Shown: positions 62,736-64,000 of the stretch, in pieces
Position numbering within the stretch: position 1 is the first letter of the stretch
How the letters are laid out: each line of letters starts with the position of its first letter
NCBI GenBank assembly: GCA_030068145.1
Contig: JAPJBO010000401.1
Coordinates: 1-64,000 of the forward strand
Direction of reading: 5' to 3'
Source: Diplonema papillatum
Lineage: Eukaryota; Euglenozoa; Diplonemea; Diplonemida; Diplonemidae
DNA length: 64,000 nt
Made by a program: the position numbers and the translations under genes
The notes under the pieces: model-generated
What the model was told of the DNA's origin: nothing
Database searches by the model: none
The model's input: the letters and a program-made list of their open reading frames with translations, nothing else

Positions 62736-62789
62736 GGGAATGCAGAGGTTTGGTTTATCTTCTTTTTGTGGAGCCGGAAAGTCGTTCTT

Positions 62790-62965
62790 TACAGCCTGCT
62801 ATACGGGAGCCAAGCTTCACGTGTTCGGCGGTACTGCAGAGCCACGGGCCTACGGGTCAAGTGGCTACCGATTTCCGAAACTAAAGCATCCAGGCTTGGC
62901 GCACCTTGGGGCTTGGCGCTCGCGCTGAACACAAGCTCGTCGAGACGGTCAGCCGCAGGGCAGAG
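62790..62965. repeat. Dispersed repeat shared with 22.7 kb
   Basis: Second copy of the 22745-22920 repeat, inserted between gene copies. Confidence 0.75.
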
Positions 62966-63112
62966 CGGACGGGGTTGTGGCACTTTGCTGCCTCCGACTC
63001 AAGCTTTGCAAGCTGTGGTTGACCGTCACGTTCCTGGACCAGGAGCGGCCTTTTTCTTCTTCTTCTTGTGGAGCCGGAAAGTCGTTCTTTGTGTGGGAGG
63101 AGGCGTCGAGTA

Positions 63113-63510
63113 TTAACAGTTATTTGACTCGCTCGTGGCTCTGCGTTTTCTTCTGACGGTGTCCCACCCGACTTGGCGGAAGGCGCTTGCGACGAGGATC
63201 GTGTTGTAGAACAAGGGGCTGTAGAGGAGCACGACGGCGTCGTACGAGATGCAGATGGCCTCCTCGTTCTTCTCGGGCGGAGGCGCGGAGGTGGCTGAAG
63301 AGCTTCTCGCAGCGCTCCAACGACGTTCTCTTCGGGCATGTACGACTCTATACGGTCCGCGACCCGCGAGATCTTCTTGAAGTGGTCCATGACGGAGTCG
63401 AACCCCGACTGCCCCTGAAACCGATGAGTGGTAAGAGTTGGAGATGCGTTCAAATCTTAAGCATTGCTCCTTCACTGGGGTTTAGGGTTGATCTCGTCGG
63501 CTTTTCCTCC
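63113..63510 (-). pseudogene. 5'-end partial copy 2 of the 322-residue gene
   Basis: A more decayed copy of the first about 100 codons, with a small deletion, frame changes and an inserted stretch near 63415-63490 that separates the start from the body. It shares the diverged tail junction (GACACCGTCAGAAGAAAA) with copy 1, so one derives from the other. Confidence 0.8.
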
Positions 63511-64000
63511 ATTTTCGCTTTTCTTTGCGTTTTAAGTTGTGTTGGGGGCTGTTTCTTTGCTGCACTGTTTCGGGGGGAGCTATAGGCCGAATATATCAGC
63601 TCAAACCCGACGGCTTTGCGCAGTAGTTAGGGGTTGGTCGAATAATGAGTTATTTGACTCGCACGCGACTTTGGGTAGCAACGCCTCCCTCGGCAAAATA
63701 CGCGAAAACTATCTTGCTAAGTGAATGCTTGTGATTCGACCCCTGCGAATACTCGGAACACGCCTCCGGACTTTTATTTGACAACATCCGACAAATCGAA
63801 TAGTAACTCGGGCGTCCTTACTAACTAATAGTACTTCGACTCCAGCTCTTTGCAGTCGGCGGGGCCACTCGTCACTCTACCGAGAGGGATCAGCTCGAAC
63901 GAAGCTCTGTGGCGAATAATTAATGGAACCCCCGACTTCTTTCCGAACCGGTGCGTCTGCAGGCTTTTCTTTTTTTTTTTTCCCCCCTGGACACCAGGGC
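63511..64000. other. Unassigned sequence to window end
   Basis: It holds the duplicated upstream region of the gene array (63500-63560) and then AT-richer sequence. No gene is supported. Confidence 0.4.

Overview
This is eukaryotic nuclear DNA, most likely from a unicellular alga or other protist. Genes are spliced at ordinary GT..AG sites (three genes show phase-consistent splicing), coding stretches are GC-rich, and most of the window is repeats. I cannot name the species; a TE-rich alveolate or chromerid-like alga would fit, but that is a guess. No bacterial, organellar or CRISPR features are seen.

Genes I can support, all on the minus strand: an MMACHC/CblC-type cobalamin-processing protein (5.87-6.67 kb); the last exon of an unknown protein (15.07-15.46 kb); a UBE2O-type ubiquitin E2/E3 hybrid with an added RanBP2 zinc finger (exons at 24.44, 25.22 and 27.29-30.55 kb; both gene ends missing); a short LAS1-type pre-rRNA-processing HEPN nuclease (38.97-39.65 kb, with a phase-matched last exon at 36.97-37.20 kb); an unknown three-exon gene (54.5-55.9 kb); and an unknown membrane-like protein of 322 residues (60.96-61.93 kb) flanked on both sides by partial copies of itself.

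Mobile DNA: a 1.59 kb fold-back palindrome (1-1586); a nest of abutting terminal-inverted-repeat (TIR) elements from about 16.5 to 22.05 kb, plus a related one at 45.46-46.95 kb, nearly all ending in TA next to C or G runs (CCCTAGGG-like); two copies of a TIR element carrying a 21-bp minisatellite (1.81-3.44 and 19.46-22.05 kb); a hAT transposase remnant (10.50-10.87 kb); and a tyrosine-recombinase retroelement of the DIRS/PAT/Ngaro class (41.2-44.87 kb) that looks young. A terminal fragment of that retroelement family runs into the 3' splice site of the large UBE2O exon.

Tandem arrays are unusually many: 26 bp x about 101 (33.26-35.94 kb), 32 bp x 16, 45 bp x 3, 77 bp x 3, 30-bp and 60-bp relatives inside the LAS1 intron, a 325-bp higher-order satellite (48.87-51.3 kb), and others. 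At least a dozen dispersed families recur, two with strong hairpin potential. There is also an 18S rRNA-derived fragment (40.88-40.99 kb) and a tRNA-like SINE head (51.58-51.65 kb).
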